Source of the DNA: Phanerochaete sordida
Lineage: Eukaryota; Basidiomycota; Agaricomycetes; Polyporales; Phanerochaetaceae
Assembly: GCA_019973155.2 (NCBI GenBank)
Contig: BPQB01000099.1
Span: forward strand, 1 to 64,000
Direction of reading: 5' to 3'
DNA: 64,000 nt
Numbering within the stretch: position 1 is the first letter of the stretch; each line of letters begins with the position of its first letter. Below, piece by piece: positions 1 through 11,044 of this stretch. The notes under the pieces are model-generated. The model was not told where the DNA came from and ran no database searches. It was given only the letters and a program-made list of their open reading frames with translations. A program made the translations under genes and the position numbers.

Positions 1-480
1 TATACATGTGACGCTATGGCATCTTTACGTTCTGTGCTGCTTCAAGTTTGTTCAACTCATGTACTACACTCATACCTCAAAGTGGCATCTTTCCGCGGCT
101 GCGCCAGCCTGTACGTCCGCGGCAGTGTATAGATTCATATTTTCAGAATTGTTCGAGGTATACATGTGACGCTATGGCATCTTTACGTTCTGTGCTGCTT
201 CAAGTTTGTTCAACTCATGTACTACACTCATACCTCAAAGTGGCATCTTTCCGCGGCTGCGCCAGCCTGTACGTCCGCGGCAGTGCATAGATTCATATTT
301 TCGGAATTGTTCGAGCTATATGCGTAAAGATATGGCATCTTTATCTTGTATGCTGCTCAAAGTATCCTCATCCATCGTGACATCATATCACCTCAAAATT
401 CTATCTTCCCGCGGATGCGCCAGCCTGCACGTCCGCGCTTCTCCGTGTCATCTTATTTTCAGAATTGTTCGAATTTTATG
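1..480. repeat. 158-bp tandem repeat, three copies
   Basis: The block beginning tatacatgtgacgctatggc at position 1 recurs at 159 and, diverged, at 317, a period of 158 bp. Copies 1 and 2 are almost identical. Copy 3 carries many substitutions and runs to about 480. Each copy contains a CCGCGG-bearing segment that resembles the spacer of the minisatellite that follows, so the two arrays may be related. Short open frames inside the copies repeat with the same period and are not genes. Confidence 0.9.
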
Positions 481-506
481 GAAAGAATTATGAACACTTA
501 GTTGCT

Positions 507-890
507 TCCGCGGATGTGCAACTCTGCACGTCCGCGGATGTTCAACTTGGCGCATCCGCGGACGTCCAACTCTGCGCATTCGCGGATGCGTCAAGATGCG
601 TGTCCGCGGATGAGCAACAATGCACGTCCGCGGATGGGCAGCGAGGTGCGTCCGCGGATGGGTAGCCATGCGCGTCCGCGGATGCGCAGAGTTGGACGTC
701 CGCGGATGCGCCAAGTTGAACATCCGCGGACGTGCAGATTTGCACATCCGCGGACGCGCATCTTGACGCATCCGCGGATGAGCAGAGTTGGACGTCCGCG
801 GATGGGCATCTTGACGCATCCGCGGACGCACCTCGCTGCCCATCCGCGGACGCGCATCGTTGCTCATCCGCGGATGCATCAAGATGCCCA
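507..890. repeat. 24-bp minisatellite with palindromic TCCGCGGA spacers, 16 units
   Basis: The 8-bp palindrome TCCGCGGA, or a one-base variant, starts at 507 and then every 24 bp up to 867; a decayed copy sits at 891. The 16 bases between palindromes vary. Variable part 8 is the exact reverse complement of part 3, part 9 of part 2, and part 14 of part 6. Parts 10 and 15 are near reverse complements of parts 1 and 5. The array is therefore tandem in its spacer but inverted in blocks. Because the period is a multiple of three, several frames stay open on both strands; these are not genes. Confidence 0.95.
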
Positions 891-1575
891 TCCGCAATTT
901 CACCGGATAGACCCTGTTATGAGTGCACATTTTACACTAGCGCGCAGTGTTAATTTGGAGGCCCTTTTTAAATTCTATAACCATGGAACCCCCCTTGGAA
1001 CCTAACCCCCCCCCCCTTTTCAGCCCATAATGGCCCTCATTTGTGTTCTTGGCCCAAGAATGTGTTCTCTCATGCCTGCTGCTCAAACAATGCCTCCGGA
1101 GCACAAGTCCAACCATTGTGTGAGCTGAGTGCCACAGTGTAAGCCTGCCCCTTGCAGACTTACTGCTTCAGGCCTGTCTTATGTAATATCCTCGCCATTA
1201 CTTCGTTCTCGGACTCGTAGGTTTATCTCTAACTTTTACCATCACCCACTGTACTTACAGGTTTTTACGACCTCGCCACTCACACATTTTGGCAATACAG
1301 CGTGGTCCCGTCACTCGACTGATCATGCATGCACTCAGTGTTCTCCGCTTGGCCAGCGGTATTCCACACAGGTTACTAAAATCGGACCAAACAAAAGTTT
1401 GTTCACAAAGTAACACCCCGCTCTGCGACCTGTGACACAGGGCCACTAACAAGAACCTCGTGGGTTTGTGATACATGACTGACTGACTGGTCATAAACCT
1501 ACAGTAAGCAGGTGCACGAGTCCACTGGCTTGTTTAGTCTCATTGTTTAGGTCATGCCCTCTCAGCCCTGCTTGT
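891..1575. other. Intergenic sequence, no gene seen
   Basis: No supported gene lies between the minisatellite and the 3' end of the lactate dehydrogenase gene. A run of eleven C lies at about 1006-1016. The short open frames here have no recognisable content. Confidence 0.6.
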
Positions 1576-4283
1576 TCATGATAAGTCAATGTCTGGGTAA
1601 AGCTACGAGTGTTTGGTAAAGGATGTCAGAGCGCCAGACTAAAATTGAGACTGGAAGGCTCAAGACACACCTTCCCTGGATTGAACAAATTATGAGGGTC
1701 AAGAGCATGCTTGATTGTCGACATCAGACGGACGGTGCCTTCTCCGAGCTCCTCACAGAGGTACTCTCGCTTACCAATCCCGACACCGTGCTCTCCCGTG
1801 CCTATGACAAACAAAGGAAAACATCAGCACGTCCGCAGGTTCCAGCCGATTGAGGCAAGGATGGTCGGGACGCACATGTCCCGTCAAGTCGAATGGCCCG
1901 CTTAACCATTCTATGAACCAGCCCACGGACGATGGCGAGCTCGTCCTCGGTCCGGAACAGCAAGACGGCATGGAAATTTCCTAAGGCACCAGGAGGGAAC
2001 GTAAGAAGAATATTGACACAGAGGCAGAAAATACACGCACCGTCGCCCGCATGGCCAATAATGGTGCTCACGATCCCACTCGCTTCGATGTCCTGCTTCG
2101 TTTCGTACACGAGCTCCGGAAGCCTGCTCACAGGCACGCTGCGGACGGAGCACGTCAGAGTCACCTTTTCAGCAGTTGCCCGGCTGGACGTACCAAACGT
2201 CGGTGCTGCATGCCTGGCTGCCCTCGACGAGCGCAAGCGTCGAGTACAGCGCGTTCTTGCGGTCGGCCCAAAGCGCTTCCGCTTCTGCGTCGTTCGCCGC
2301 GCACGTGAAGCCCGTTCCGCCGTGCGGCGCGCAGATCTGTTCGTCGCGAACACGTCAACCGCGGTGGCGGACGAGGCGGGCGCGAGAGCGCACCTTCTCA
2401 ATTGTTTTGCTGCCCTCTCGCATGCTCATCGCTGTAGGCCCCTGCAGCTTAAGGAAGAGCGCGTCCTTCTCGGGCCATTTGCGCGAGCTCTGGCCGTATA
2501 GGTTCGTCGCACGCATGAATGCGTTATCGACAAGTTCGACACATTCTATACGAGGGCGTGCAGGTCAGAGAGGCATTATATAGACGAACTGAACGGTCGA
2601 GGGGGGTGGTGCGATAGAGAGCCCGGTCGCAGACGCGTGGTGCACGAACGGTATCCGGGGAAGAGTGGGTTATGGCGAAAGCACGTACGTATCCCGACAC
2701 CGCTGTTGACGATGTTCCTTGCGGCCTCAGATGCAGCGCGCACGTCCGGGAATTGCACGACGGCGACCGTGGTCGGCAACACCGGCGCGAGCCGAATCGT
2801 CACTGGAAGCCTCGATTAGCCACTGGTACAGCGGTATGTTGAGCGCAGGCAGGATAGGAAGTGGACGTACCTTCGGTGATGATGCCAAGCGTGCCCTCCG
2901 CGCCGACGAAGAGCTTCGTCGTGTCGAACCCCGCGCTGCTCTTACGCGAGCGCCGTCGGGTCTTAATGACCTCGCCCGAGGGCAGGACGACTGTCTACGC
3001 GGTCGCGGGCGAGGACACGCGTAGTGATGGAGTGAACGAGATAGAAGGAAGAAGGAAGGTACCCGAGTCGTTAGCAGGTGCGAATAGGAGGAGCAGTATC
3101 GTGGACTTACGACATTCAGAAACCACTCGCCCTTCGCAGTACCGTATCGCACCGCGTTCGCTGCACGCACCGTAAGCTGTGAGCTATGCGCGGTCGAGCA
3201 ACGCGAAGGGACACGTACTGCCTGAGCACCCCGTGCTGATCATGCCGCCAATGGACGCACCCGGTCCAGGGTCAAGCTGCCCGCGACCTGTGAGCTTCAA
3301 GCGTAAGACTAAGGCCATAACAGGACGTACCGGGAAGAAAAGCGGGATACCGCGCCGCTTCAGCTCGGCATTAACCTCCATCCAGCCGACACCGGGCTGG
3401 CAGACGAGGTCCGAGTCCTCCTCTGCGCGCGGGGACGTTCGTGGCAAGAGCGTTTGAGCATTACGAGACGGGGCGAAGAGGGCACAGCCGCCAGTCGCGG
3501 TGGCAAAGAGACGGGTATAATTTATTGTGTTGCAAATATTGGAGCAGGAGGTGGCACCCGCCGGTGGCGAGGGCGGCAGAGGGGATAGCACGGCCAACGC
3601 GTAAAGCGACGAGACGCGTACATTATCGGGTCAATGTACGCGAACGACCATCGAAGATACAAGGTGACAATCATGATAAGCGTATATTCGCGTGGATAAT
3701 TCCCTGACGCACCGTGTACCTCCAGAATCCTGTCCATATCCCGCATATCCACACAGATAGCCCCTCCAGGCGGCGCACGCCAATGTCCCTCGATGGACGT
3801 CCCGCCGCCATACGTGACGATCGGGACGAGGTATTTGTTCGCGAGCTTGACGATTTCGACGACGTCCGTGGTCGAGCGGGGGTACACGACGACTGTGGGG
3901 TTCGAGCCAGGGTGGTGGTCGTTCTCGCTATAGCCATGTACGTGCAGGACCTCTGGGTCCGTCGAGACCCTCCCGAACGCGTCTTCCGCGTCGTCGAGGG
4001 CGCGCCGCAGTTCGTTTGCGAGGGTATCTACGTCGACTCGAGGTACGCTCGCCCGAAGGCCAACGGTGCTGGTGGCGATTCGCGCTTCGCTCTGTACGAC
4101 GTTCAGCCGCGGCTCGTCCTGGGTCGGACGCGCGAGAAAGAACGCTGTCGTAAGTAGGACACCGGCTCCTACACCTAGAGCTGCAGACTTCAAGCTGGAC
4201 TGGGGCGGGCGTGGAGAGGTGCTGGCGAGACGCGTCTGCCGCGCACAGAGAGCGTTCGCGCGGAGAAGCCGTGCGCGAAACAT
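1576..4283 (-). CDS. DLD1: D-lactate dehydrogenase (cytochrome), mitochondrial
   Basis: FAD-dependent oxidoreductase that turns D-lactate into pyruvate and passes electrons to cytochrome c. I resolve twelve exons: 3713-4283, 3331-3422, 3219-3276, 3111-3160, 2871-2994, 2689-2802, 2394-2545, 2194-2336, 2041-2138, 1876-1980, 1671-1801 and 1576-1602, giving 554 codons. The ATG at 4283 begins an Arg-rich presequence ([16 protein letters not shown]) followed by a hydrophobic segment, which fits import into mitochondria. The FAD-binding part shows [29 protein letters not shown] and [11 protein letters not shown]. The C-terminal part shows [13 protein letters not shown], with the HGVG motif split by intron 10, and ends [14 protein letters not shown]. 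The last 27-bp exon restores the usual NPGKLYP ending. All introns are GT-AG, 53-290 bp. The family identity is secure. Confidence 0.93.
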
Positions 4284-4881
4284 GGCAGCGAGCGAGAGTG
4301 GGAGGTGCACGTCGTCGAAGAGTAACGTCCCGCTCTATATGCCTCGACGGCGAGGAACGCGGGGTCCGATGCGACCCTGCACAGCGTGATGGTCGGCCAA
4401 TGACCGCGCCAGGCTGCGCGTCGGCGAGAGTCTGAGTAGCGCGGCTGGTCTTCTTGCAAAAGCTCTGAATCGAGACGCGTCGGAAGATTGAAATCCTCGA
4501 GGGCAATCACAACGCCGTTGAAAGAGCGTGAGCATCACGAAGAGCTTGAGGGAGGAGGGAGGAGGCGAAGGTAAAGAGACGCCCAGTTTGGGCTTGAGCT
4601 CGAGGCTCGTTTCGCAGCTTTCTCATTGCCGTCTCCCTCTCCCTTCAGATGTTTGCTCGAACTTCGTAAATTCTCTCCTGGATTGCTTCAGCGTGCTGGC
4701 GACAGCTTGTCCGTCTCTCTCGCACTGCTGAACAGCAGCCTTCTCCCGGCATCATCAGCTTCGCCGACCTCGTGCCTACCACGACCTCACACTCGTTTTT
4801 TTCCGCTTCCAACCACACGGACTGCTCCCTCGTTACTTGCTGGACTGCCTCTGATCTCCTGCTGTCTCTGTCACCCATCGC

Positions 4882-7800
4882 ATGCCTGTTTCTCTCGCTC
4901 CCAACCCTTCGTCTCCACGCTCTGCATCAAACCGTCAAGATGCAGCAGATGTATCGCGTCGCGCCGACTCACATCCCGACATCCCACCGACCCCACAAGT
5001 CCAGGTAAACGGAAGGCCCGCCAACACAAGCATTAGCATACCTGCAACGGCAGCGCAGCCGAGACCGTCGCTCAGCAGCGCCGGGCCCGCCAGCGACGGC
5101 ACGGGATGGGGAGCCAACTTTTGGGTAACACTCGTCGACCCTCAGGTCCGTGGCCCACTTGTGCGCGGAGAATTACTGATTTACATGCTTTGTACAGACT
5201 GGTGTATCGTTCTTTGCGTGTCCGGCCACCGGGGAAGTCAGTTGGGACCCTCCAGTAGGCAACTTCTTGTGAGTTGCAGCCTCTTCTCGGTACGGCGTGA
5301 GGTTGACGTTGCTGCAGACTTCCCCCGAGTGAAGAAGGCGAATGGTGGGAGATGGTGGATGAGGAGAGCGGGCTTCCGTACTACTACCACACGAAGACGG
5401 GAGACACCGTTTGGGAGAAACCTGCGCAGGCGTTCGTCATACCGCTGCGCGTGCTCCAGGTGCGTCACAGCCAGGCTCACCGCACGCATGCGCCTAACTT
5501 TATCGTTGCGCAGAACACTGCTCTGAGCCGCAGGCTGTCCCTGACGAACAGGCATTCAAAAGTCGACCCTGATTCACCTTTGAAAGCGGAAAGCTCTGGC
5601 AACAAACCCTCGTACCGTCGCTCTCGCTCGTACGCCAACGACATGGACTCGAGCCCAGCCGCGCTGCAAGCACAGAACGACGCACGACCCCGCAGGCGGT
5701 CCCACTCGGCGGCGCGACCGCATACAGCCCAGTCACCGAACTCTTCTCCATCCCCAAGCCCCGGCTCCTCGAAGGCAGCCCGGCAGTCTCTTCGCCGTTC
5801 TCTATCAAGCGACCGCTTCGGCACGAACTCGGCCTCCGTTTCGCCGCTCTCGTATGAGCGTGGTCACCCGCTCGCACCCATTCCTGGCTCGCCCTACGCG
5901 ACCGACGCTTCGCCCCCGCCAAGCCCGTCCACGAAGCGCAAGCAATCACTCACGTCTAGCAGGCGCGATCGCGACACAGGCAAAGCTCCGACGGCGAGCG
6001 CTGGCGGTACGCCGCCTCGCGACACACCACCGCGCGAGTCCCCGAAACGCAAGTCTGCGGCGTCCGACGCCAGCGTCGCGCGCACGCGCTCCAGCAAGTC
6101 GACACATTCGGCCAAACTCGTCAGCTACCATGCCCCCGTCCCGCAAAGCCTCAGCGCTGCGCTCGAGAAGATCGGCATGAGCGCGTCGCAGTCTTCGTCT
6201 ACGTCCGCCCACGACTCCCCCGACCCGCCGCGCCCATCGCAGCAGCTCGCCACGCCCGAACGCCCGCGTCAGTCCGTCTCGCTCGGCCGAGCGTCGGGTG
6301 CGAGCATCGCGCGGCCCCGCGTGAGCACGGAGCCCGCACGCTCGTTCCAGCACCCTGGCGGGACCGCGACCGCGCCGAGTTCACCTCGACGAGACCCAAG
6401 TGCGCCGTCGCCGACGCCTGCGCAGGGGACGTTCGTGAACGGGAACGGGGCGAACGGCATGCCGCGCCTCGTCGGGCGTCAGATCAGCGCGCCAGTGTTC
6501 GACGTCGAGGCGACACTGAACATGACACCGGTGAAGATGAGGAACGCGGGGCGGCCGATCCTCGTCGAGCGCAACGAGGTGCCGCGCGCGTCGATGAACC
6601 CTTCCGGGCGCCCGCCGCTCGACGAGGAGCTCGGCATGTATTTTGAGGCCAAGCGGAGGACGTCGTTGCATACTGGGTGAGTGCGGCTCGGTCCGTGAAC
6701 GAGTGCGGTGCTAATCGAGGTGTAGCACGTACCCTGCGCTGCCGGACGACCTCGCCAGCGACATCCAGCAGTTCTCAGAGTCGCAGTTCGCAAAGCAGTA
6801 CTTCTCGACGCATCGCACGGGCTTCATCTTCCGACGCAAGGTCCCAGTCGAGCAGATGATGACCTGGCAGAAGGTGCGTCCGTCGCCTGGCGACTCCACA
6901 TGGCGACTTCACGTGCCGTGGCTGACAGTCTCGCAGGGTCCGCTGAGCTCGCCACTGCTCCAGCTGAGCAAACACCTCCATAAAGAGGCGATCAAGACGT
7001 TCAAGGCGATCCAGCGCGTGATGGGCGACCGCGACCGGCCGCACAACGGCTCGACGACGTCCCTCGTCGCGTCGAATGCGTTGCTGGAGGAGGAACGCGC
7101 GCTGCTCGGCGACGGTATCACCCACGGCGAGCTGCGCGACGAGATTTATTGTCAAGTCATGAAGCAGCTCACGGGGAACCCTAACCCGTACGCACTCTGC
7201 GTCTTAGCTACACGCTGATGCTAACATGGCCATAGCGAGAGTGTCTTCCGTGGCTGGCAGCTGTTGTGCGTGCTGCTGGTGACGTTTCCGCCTTCGAAGA
7301 ACTTCGAGGCGTCGCTGCGCTCGTTCATCAGCCAGGCGACGCACACGCAAGAAGGCCGGGTCGACGTCATGGCGAAGTACTGCCTGCGCCGGCTCGAGTA
7401 TATCTCCCGCAAGGGCCCGCGTGGCAAGCCACCAACGCTCACGGAGATCGAGAGCGCGTCCGACGCCGCGTTCCACCCGTCGATCTTTGGCGAGTCCCTC
7501 GACGGGATCTTCCGCCTGCAGGAACGCAATTATCCGCAGCAGAAGGTGCCGATCATCCTACCCTTCCTGGCCGATGGGATCCTCGCGCTGGGCGGGACGA
7601 AGGCAGAAGGCATCTTCCGCGTGCCTGGCGACGGCGACCTCGTGTCGGAGCTGAAGCTACGTATCGACAAGGGCTACTACACGCTCGACGGGTTCGACGA
7701 TCCGCACGTGCTCGCGTCATTGCTCAAGTTGTGGCTGCGCGAGCTCGCGGACCCGCTCGTACCGGACGAAATGTACAACGACTGCATCGCGGAGTCGCGC

Positions 7801-8175
7801 GACCCAGCCGCATGCGTACGTCTCGTGCACCGCCTGCCGACGATCAATCGGCGCGTCGTGCTCTTCGTGGTCAGCTTCCTGCAGCTGTTCCTCGACGAGA
7901 AGGTGCAGGGCATCACGAAGATGACCGCGCCGAACCTCGCGCTCGTCATGGCCCCGAACCTGCTGCGGTGCAACTCCGAGTCGATGGCGGTCGTGTTCAC
8001 CAACGCACAGTACGAACAGGCTTTCGTACACAACCTCCTGCTCCACCTTAAGTGCGACGAAGTCGACCGCGACTACGTCCCAGCTCACGGCCGTGGTGCG
8101 ATCCCGTCGCCGCCGCCGCCTGCGCAGCAGCGCAACGCAAAACCCGCCAAGGCGCGGCACCGCTCTAACTCGTAG
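4882..8175 (+). CDS. WW-WW-MyTH4-RhoGAP protein (Vilse/ARHGAP39-like)
   Basis: Predicted GTPase-activating protein for a Rho-family GTPase, acting on the actin and polarity machinery. Exons 4882-5145, 5198-5268, 5318-5459, 5514-6676, 6726-6873, 6937-7187 and 7236-8175 give 992 codons. Two WW domains lie at about residues 74-150: the first has GWGANFWVTLVD with SWDPP, the second has GEWWEMVDEESGLPYYYH with VWEKP. A Ser/Pro/Arg-rich, probably disordered region of about 370 residues follows. The MyTH4 domain (LVASNALLEEERALLGDG, ELRDEIYCQVMKQL, GWQLLCVLLVTFPPS) comes next. The RhoGAP domain carries the arginine-finger segment AEGIFRVPGDGD, then LWLRELADPLVP and MTAPNLALVMAPNLLRC. The ATG at 4882 is the first in frame after a CT-rich leader. 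The domain order matches animal Vilse/ARHGAP39. Confidence 0.9.
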
Positions 8176-8682
8176 TGCCGCCGCCGACCCCCGCCGCTCC
8201 TTTCGTTCTTCGCTTTCCGTGCCCATGCCCTCCGCCCCCTGGAATCTGTGCTCCGAACGCTTTATTGCCGCTATTTACACTCTGATATACTTCTCGTCGA
8301 CGGTTGATACCTCGCTCTTATCGATACCTCGCCCATTTGTGGACTCTAATTGCTCTCGTGCCGCCTTAGTTTTTTGTGTCGCCCGCCGAAGGTCTTTGGT
8401 CTGTGTATAATATGTATTGTCGGGTAGATTGGTGCAGCAAATATTACTTGAGGAATCCGCGCAGGGCGGTGCGCCCGTGGGACGGCGAAAGCTTCGCATG
8501 GAAAGGTACGCACCACGCGTCGCGCACTATCGCAGTTTCTGAACTTTGCCTCCAGTACGCTGTTTGGCGGACCCATGACGTGGTGCTTTGCCTTCCTGGT
8601 GATAAGCAGCGAAGTCTACCACGCATCTGCTTGCACGCCTCGTTGTTCCCCTACCCTTGACCGTTCGCTAGGCCGACTCGCG

Positions 8683-10894
8683 ATGTCCACGCAGGGCGGC
8701 GATTTCTCGACTGTGTTCATCTCATTGCTGATCGGCATCGCGCTCGCAAGCTTTATATACAGATATCGTCGCACGCCGCCGCTTCCTCCAGGCCCGACGA
8801 GATGGCCGGTCGTCGGAAGCGCGTTCGGCCTCCCGAAAGAGCACGAGTGGCTCACCTACGAGCGGTGGTCGCAGGAGCACGGTGCGTCGCGCACGGCTCG
8901 GCACTCTTCGCTGTTCTCAACGACGTCTTCATGTTAGGGTCGGGCCTGCTGTACTACAGCTCGTGGGGCAAGCCGTTTGTCATCATCAACTCGCACGAGG
9001 TCGCGGTCGACCTGCTGGAGCGCAGGTCTGCGATCTATGCGGATCGGTAAGCACTTGGTGCCGCTGCGCACCTTTGATTTTGTGCTGAGATACCCTCCTA
9101 GGCCTCGTATGCATATGCTCAATGATTTGTACGACCAGCCACCCTTCGCGGGCTACCGAAACTGACCGTTCACAGATGCGGCTGGGGTTGGGACCTCGGG
9201 CTGCTGCCCTACGGCGACGACTGGAAGCTCGCGCGGAAACTCTTCACGCAGCATTTCCGGCAGGCAGCGTCTGTACGCTACCGTGACGAGGAAACACGCT
9301 GCGCTCGTGAGCTCGTTCGCGACATCATGCGCGACCAGACACAGCTCTACGAGCATGTGCGATTGTAGGTTCTCGAGCATGCTTGTGCTTCATTCTTTTT
9401 TTCCGACGTGCCTGCGCAGGCTCTACGGAAAACTCATCATGAGCGTTACGTATGGGATCGACGTCCGGTCGGCGGATGACCCGTATATTACCATCGCGCG
9501 AAAGGCACTGTACGCAATCAACGTCGCGGGGAACGTAGGGACGTATCTCGTGGACTCGATACCCGCGCGTACGTTCTTACCCTGCGACTTGAATCGCGAC
9601 TACGCGCTGAGCTTTACCAGTCAAATATGTTCCAACCTGGTTCCCCGGTGCGCAGTTCAAGCGGGATGCCAGGGAATGGAAGAAGTGTGCGACGGCCATG
9701 GCGCACAAGCCATACGAAGCCGTTAGGGCTGCCATGGTACGCTGTGCATTCCAGCAGGCTGCAACGGACCACTGACCGCCAGGCTTATCTGCACCAGAAA
9801 AGCGGAACTGCGAAGCCGTCCGTCCTTAAGTCCATGCTCGAAGAGCTTGGGGAAGATCTATCACATCAGCAAGAGAAAGCAGCCATCAGCGCGACAGGGA
9901 CCGCATATGAAGGTAAGAAATCGCGTCGACGTGGTCGATTTGTGTCTAACATCCTGTTAAATCAGCGGCGTCCGAGACGGTTAGTCTTTTGTGCACGATA
10001 GATGTCCAACCCCCTGATAATGCACACGCCTCAGGCCTGGTCCGCTAGCCTCACAGTTATTCTCGCTATGGTCCTCTTCCCAGATACACAGCGCAAAGCG
10101 CAGGAAGAGCTCGATCGCGCGGTCGGGCGAGAGCGGCTGCCCGAGTTCTCCGACCTGCCATCTTTGCCATACATTACCGCAATTTGCATGGAGGTACAAC
10201 TCTTCGTCGTGCGTTTGGTGGCGGGTACTGAGTACTGAATTTCGACGCCCCGTAGGCCGTCCGATGGCGACCGCCTCTACCATTAGGTACGATACATACA
10301 GTACTTCATGTCGAGTCCTCAAGAGCTGACATGCACGAGTAGCGGTTATGCATCGTGTCACGAAGGACGATCTGTACCAAGGATACCGCATCCCCGGAGG
10401 CTCTACCGTCGTGCTCAACTCGTGGTACAACGGGACGCCTTTCCGTATCGTGAGACGGCTGCTGATGCTTACATTCCGACAGGGCCCTTCTCCACGATCC
10501 CGCGAGATATCCAGACCCAGACGTCTTTCGACCGGAGCGCTACCTGACGCCGTCCGGGGCCCTGGATCCCTCTGCGCCAGAGCCTGTCGCCGGCTTTGGC
10601 TTCGGGCGGCGCGCATGCCCGGGAAGCTTCATGGCGCAGGATACGCTCTGGATCGCTGCTGCGTCGCTTCTGTGGGCGTTCCGAATGGAGAGAGCAATCG
10701 ACGCGGCTGGGAGGCCTATAGAGATCAGCGGCGAGTACACCGTCGGGGTGGTTAGGTACGCGCTAACGCTTCTACCATTGCGCCATGAGCGATAAGCTGA
10801 CGCTGCGGATAGCTATCCCGCGCCATTCGAGTATGCGTTGAACCCGCGAGCTGAGAGCTTGCTTTCCTTAGCAGAGCTCGTAGTTCCTGTATAA
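8683..10894 (+). CDS. Cytochrome P450 monooxygenase
   Basis: Membrane-anchored haem-thiolate monooxygenase; substrate unknown. Thirteen exons: 8683-8881, 8938-9046, 9102-9128, 9176-9364, 9420-9568, 9621-9736, 9783-9912, 9966-9979, 10035-10193, 10256-10286, 10343-10424, 10483-10755 and 10813-10894, giving 519 codons. An N-terminal transmembrane helix (VFISLLIGIALASFIY) is followed by the PPLPPGP hinge. Helix I carries YEAASET, the oxygen-binding (A/G)Gx(E/D)T motif with Ala in place of Gly, and is built across a 14-nt microexon. The ExxR motif is EAVR. A PERF-like RPERY and the haem loop FGFGRRACPG with its Cys ligand are intact. The 27-nt exon 3 supplies PRMHMLNDL and is required for a continuous alignment. 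The gene lies 507 bp downstream of the RhoGAP gene with no other biosynthetic gene nearby. Confidence 0.9.
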
Positions 10895-11044
10895 GAGAAC
10901 GTTGCGGGTTTTATGTCCCAGCCTATGGTCTACGTTTTTCAGTGCCTAAGGGGAAACGGATGGCGCGTATCATGCGACGACTCAGATAATCGATCCATTG
11001 GACTAGAAGTTCGGAGTACAATACACGAGTAGGCCTACCGCTGC

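Noticed and set aside
448..1005. Long open frames on both strands across the minisatellite
   Set aside because: The 24-bp period is a multiple of three, so a frame without a stop in one unit stays open through all units. The five overlapping products are simple repeats.
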